6,089 nucleotides of DNA from an uncultured Acinetobacter sp. (GTDB lineage: Bacteria; Pseudomonadota; Gammaproteobacteria; Pseudomonadales; Moraxellaceae): contig CAAGMP010000021.1 of NCBI GenBank assembly GCA_900771065.1, positions 1-6,089 of the forward strand, given 5' to 3'. The position numbers and the translations under genes were made by a program. The notes beneath the pieces are model-generated. The model was not told the origin of the DNA and did no database searches. It worked only from the letters and a program-made list of their open reading frames with translations. Shown here piece by piece: positions 5,793 to 6,089 of this stretch; within the stretch, counting starts at the first letter, position 1; each line of letters opens with the position of its first letter.

Positions 5793-6089
5793 ATGCCACA
5801 TTCTTATCATTTGGAAAAACATTATTTAGAGCGTTCAGGTTGGCTACGTGCCGCAGTACTTGGCGCAAATGATGGTATTATTTCGGTCACAAGTTTAGTC
5901 GTTGGTATGGCAGCCAGTGGTGCATCATCGCATACGTTGCTAATTACGTGCGTTGCAGGCTTAATTGCAGGTGCTGCATCTATGGCAGCAGGTGAATATA
6001 TTTCTGTTAAATCTCAACAAGATATTGAAAAAACAGATTTAGAAATGGAAGCTCGTGAACTTAAATTACATCCCGAACATGAATTAAAA
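5793..6089 (+). CDS. VIT/CCC1-family iron/manganese transporter (N-terminal part only)
   Basis: The first 99 codons are present and the gene runs off the right edge. The family moves Fe2+ or Mn2+ across a membrane, in bacteria usually the inner membrane, for export or tolerance. Seen: an N-terminal segment HYLERSGWLRAAVLGANDGI (10-29), the family's hallmark start in which the first helix carries the NDGIIS metal-path motif (26-31); the helix continues as SVTSLVVGMAAS (31-42). A second helix, LLITCVAGLIAGAASMAAGEYISV (49-72), holds SMAAGEYISV, which matches the S-M-A-x-GEYxSV signature. The polar stretch SQQDIEKTDLEMEARELKLHPEHEL (74-98) corresponds to the start of the cytosolic, glutamate-rich metal-binding domain. 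Family members are about 230 residues long, so more than half lies outside the window. Its G+C content appears higher than that of the glycosyltransferase and LOV/EAL genes. It is divergent from the secreted-protein gene. Confidence 0.93.
   Translation, partial: MPHSYHLEKHYLERSGWLRAAVLGANDGIISVTSLVVGMAASGASSHTLLITCVAGLIAGAASMAAGEYISVKSQQDIEKTDLEMEARELKLHPEHELK

Overview
The window is AT-rich (roughly one third G+C) Gram-negative DNA. Its codon habits, short A+T-rich spacers and protein types point to a gammaproteobacterium of the Acinetobacter/Moraxellaceae kind. This is an inference from style and protein resemblance; no rRNA, tRNA or marker gene is present to confirm it.

Left third (1-2235): surface-glycan genes. 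On the minus strand lie a family 2 glycosyltransferase of the rhamnosyltransferase type (403-1299) and, downstream of it, the N-terminal part of an FdtA/QdtA/WxcM-type cupin that modifies dTDP-keto-hexoses (1-244, running off the left edge). Divergent from them is a second, structurally different glycosyltransferase with a CHQD motif (1441-2235). Together they suggest the edge of, or an island near, a polysaccharide or glycoconjugate locus.

Middle (2236-5140): a 232-253 bp spacer with unusual nested inverted repeats, then a single large signalling gene (2489-5080). Its product reads GAF - PAS - LOV - degenerate GGDEF - intact EAL. The second PAS carries the flavin-adduct cysteine motif and the other flavin-contact residues of LOV photoreceptors. 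The protein is therefore predicted to be a cytoplasmic blue-light-responsive c-di-GMP phosphodiesterase. This is the most interesting item in the window. The gene ends in a strong rho-independent hairpin.

Right part (5147-6089): a small secreted protein of unknown function on the minus strand (5147-5623), convergent with the signalling gene. Divergent from it is the start of a VIT/CCC1-type iron/manganese transporter (5793 to the right edge). No mobile element, CRISPR array, tRNA or rRNA is visible. No gene-free stretch exceeds 300 bp.
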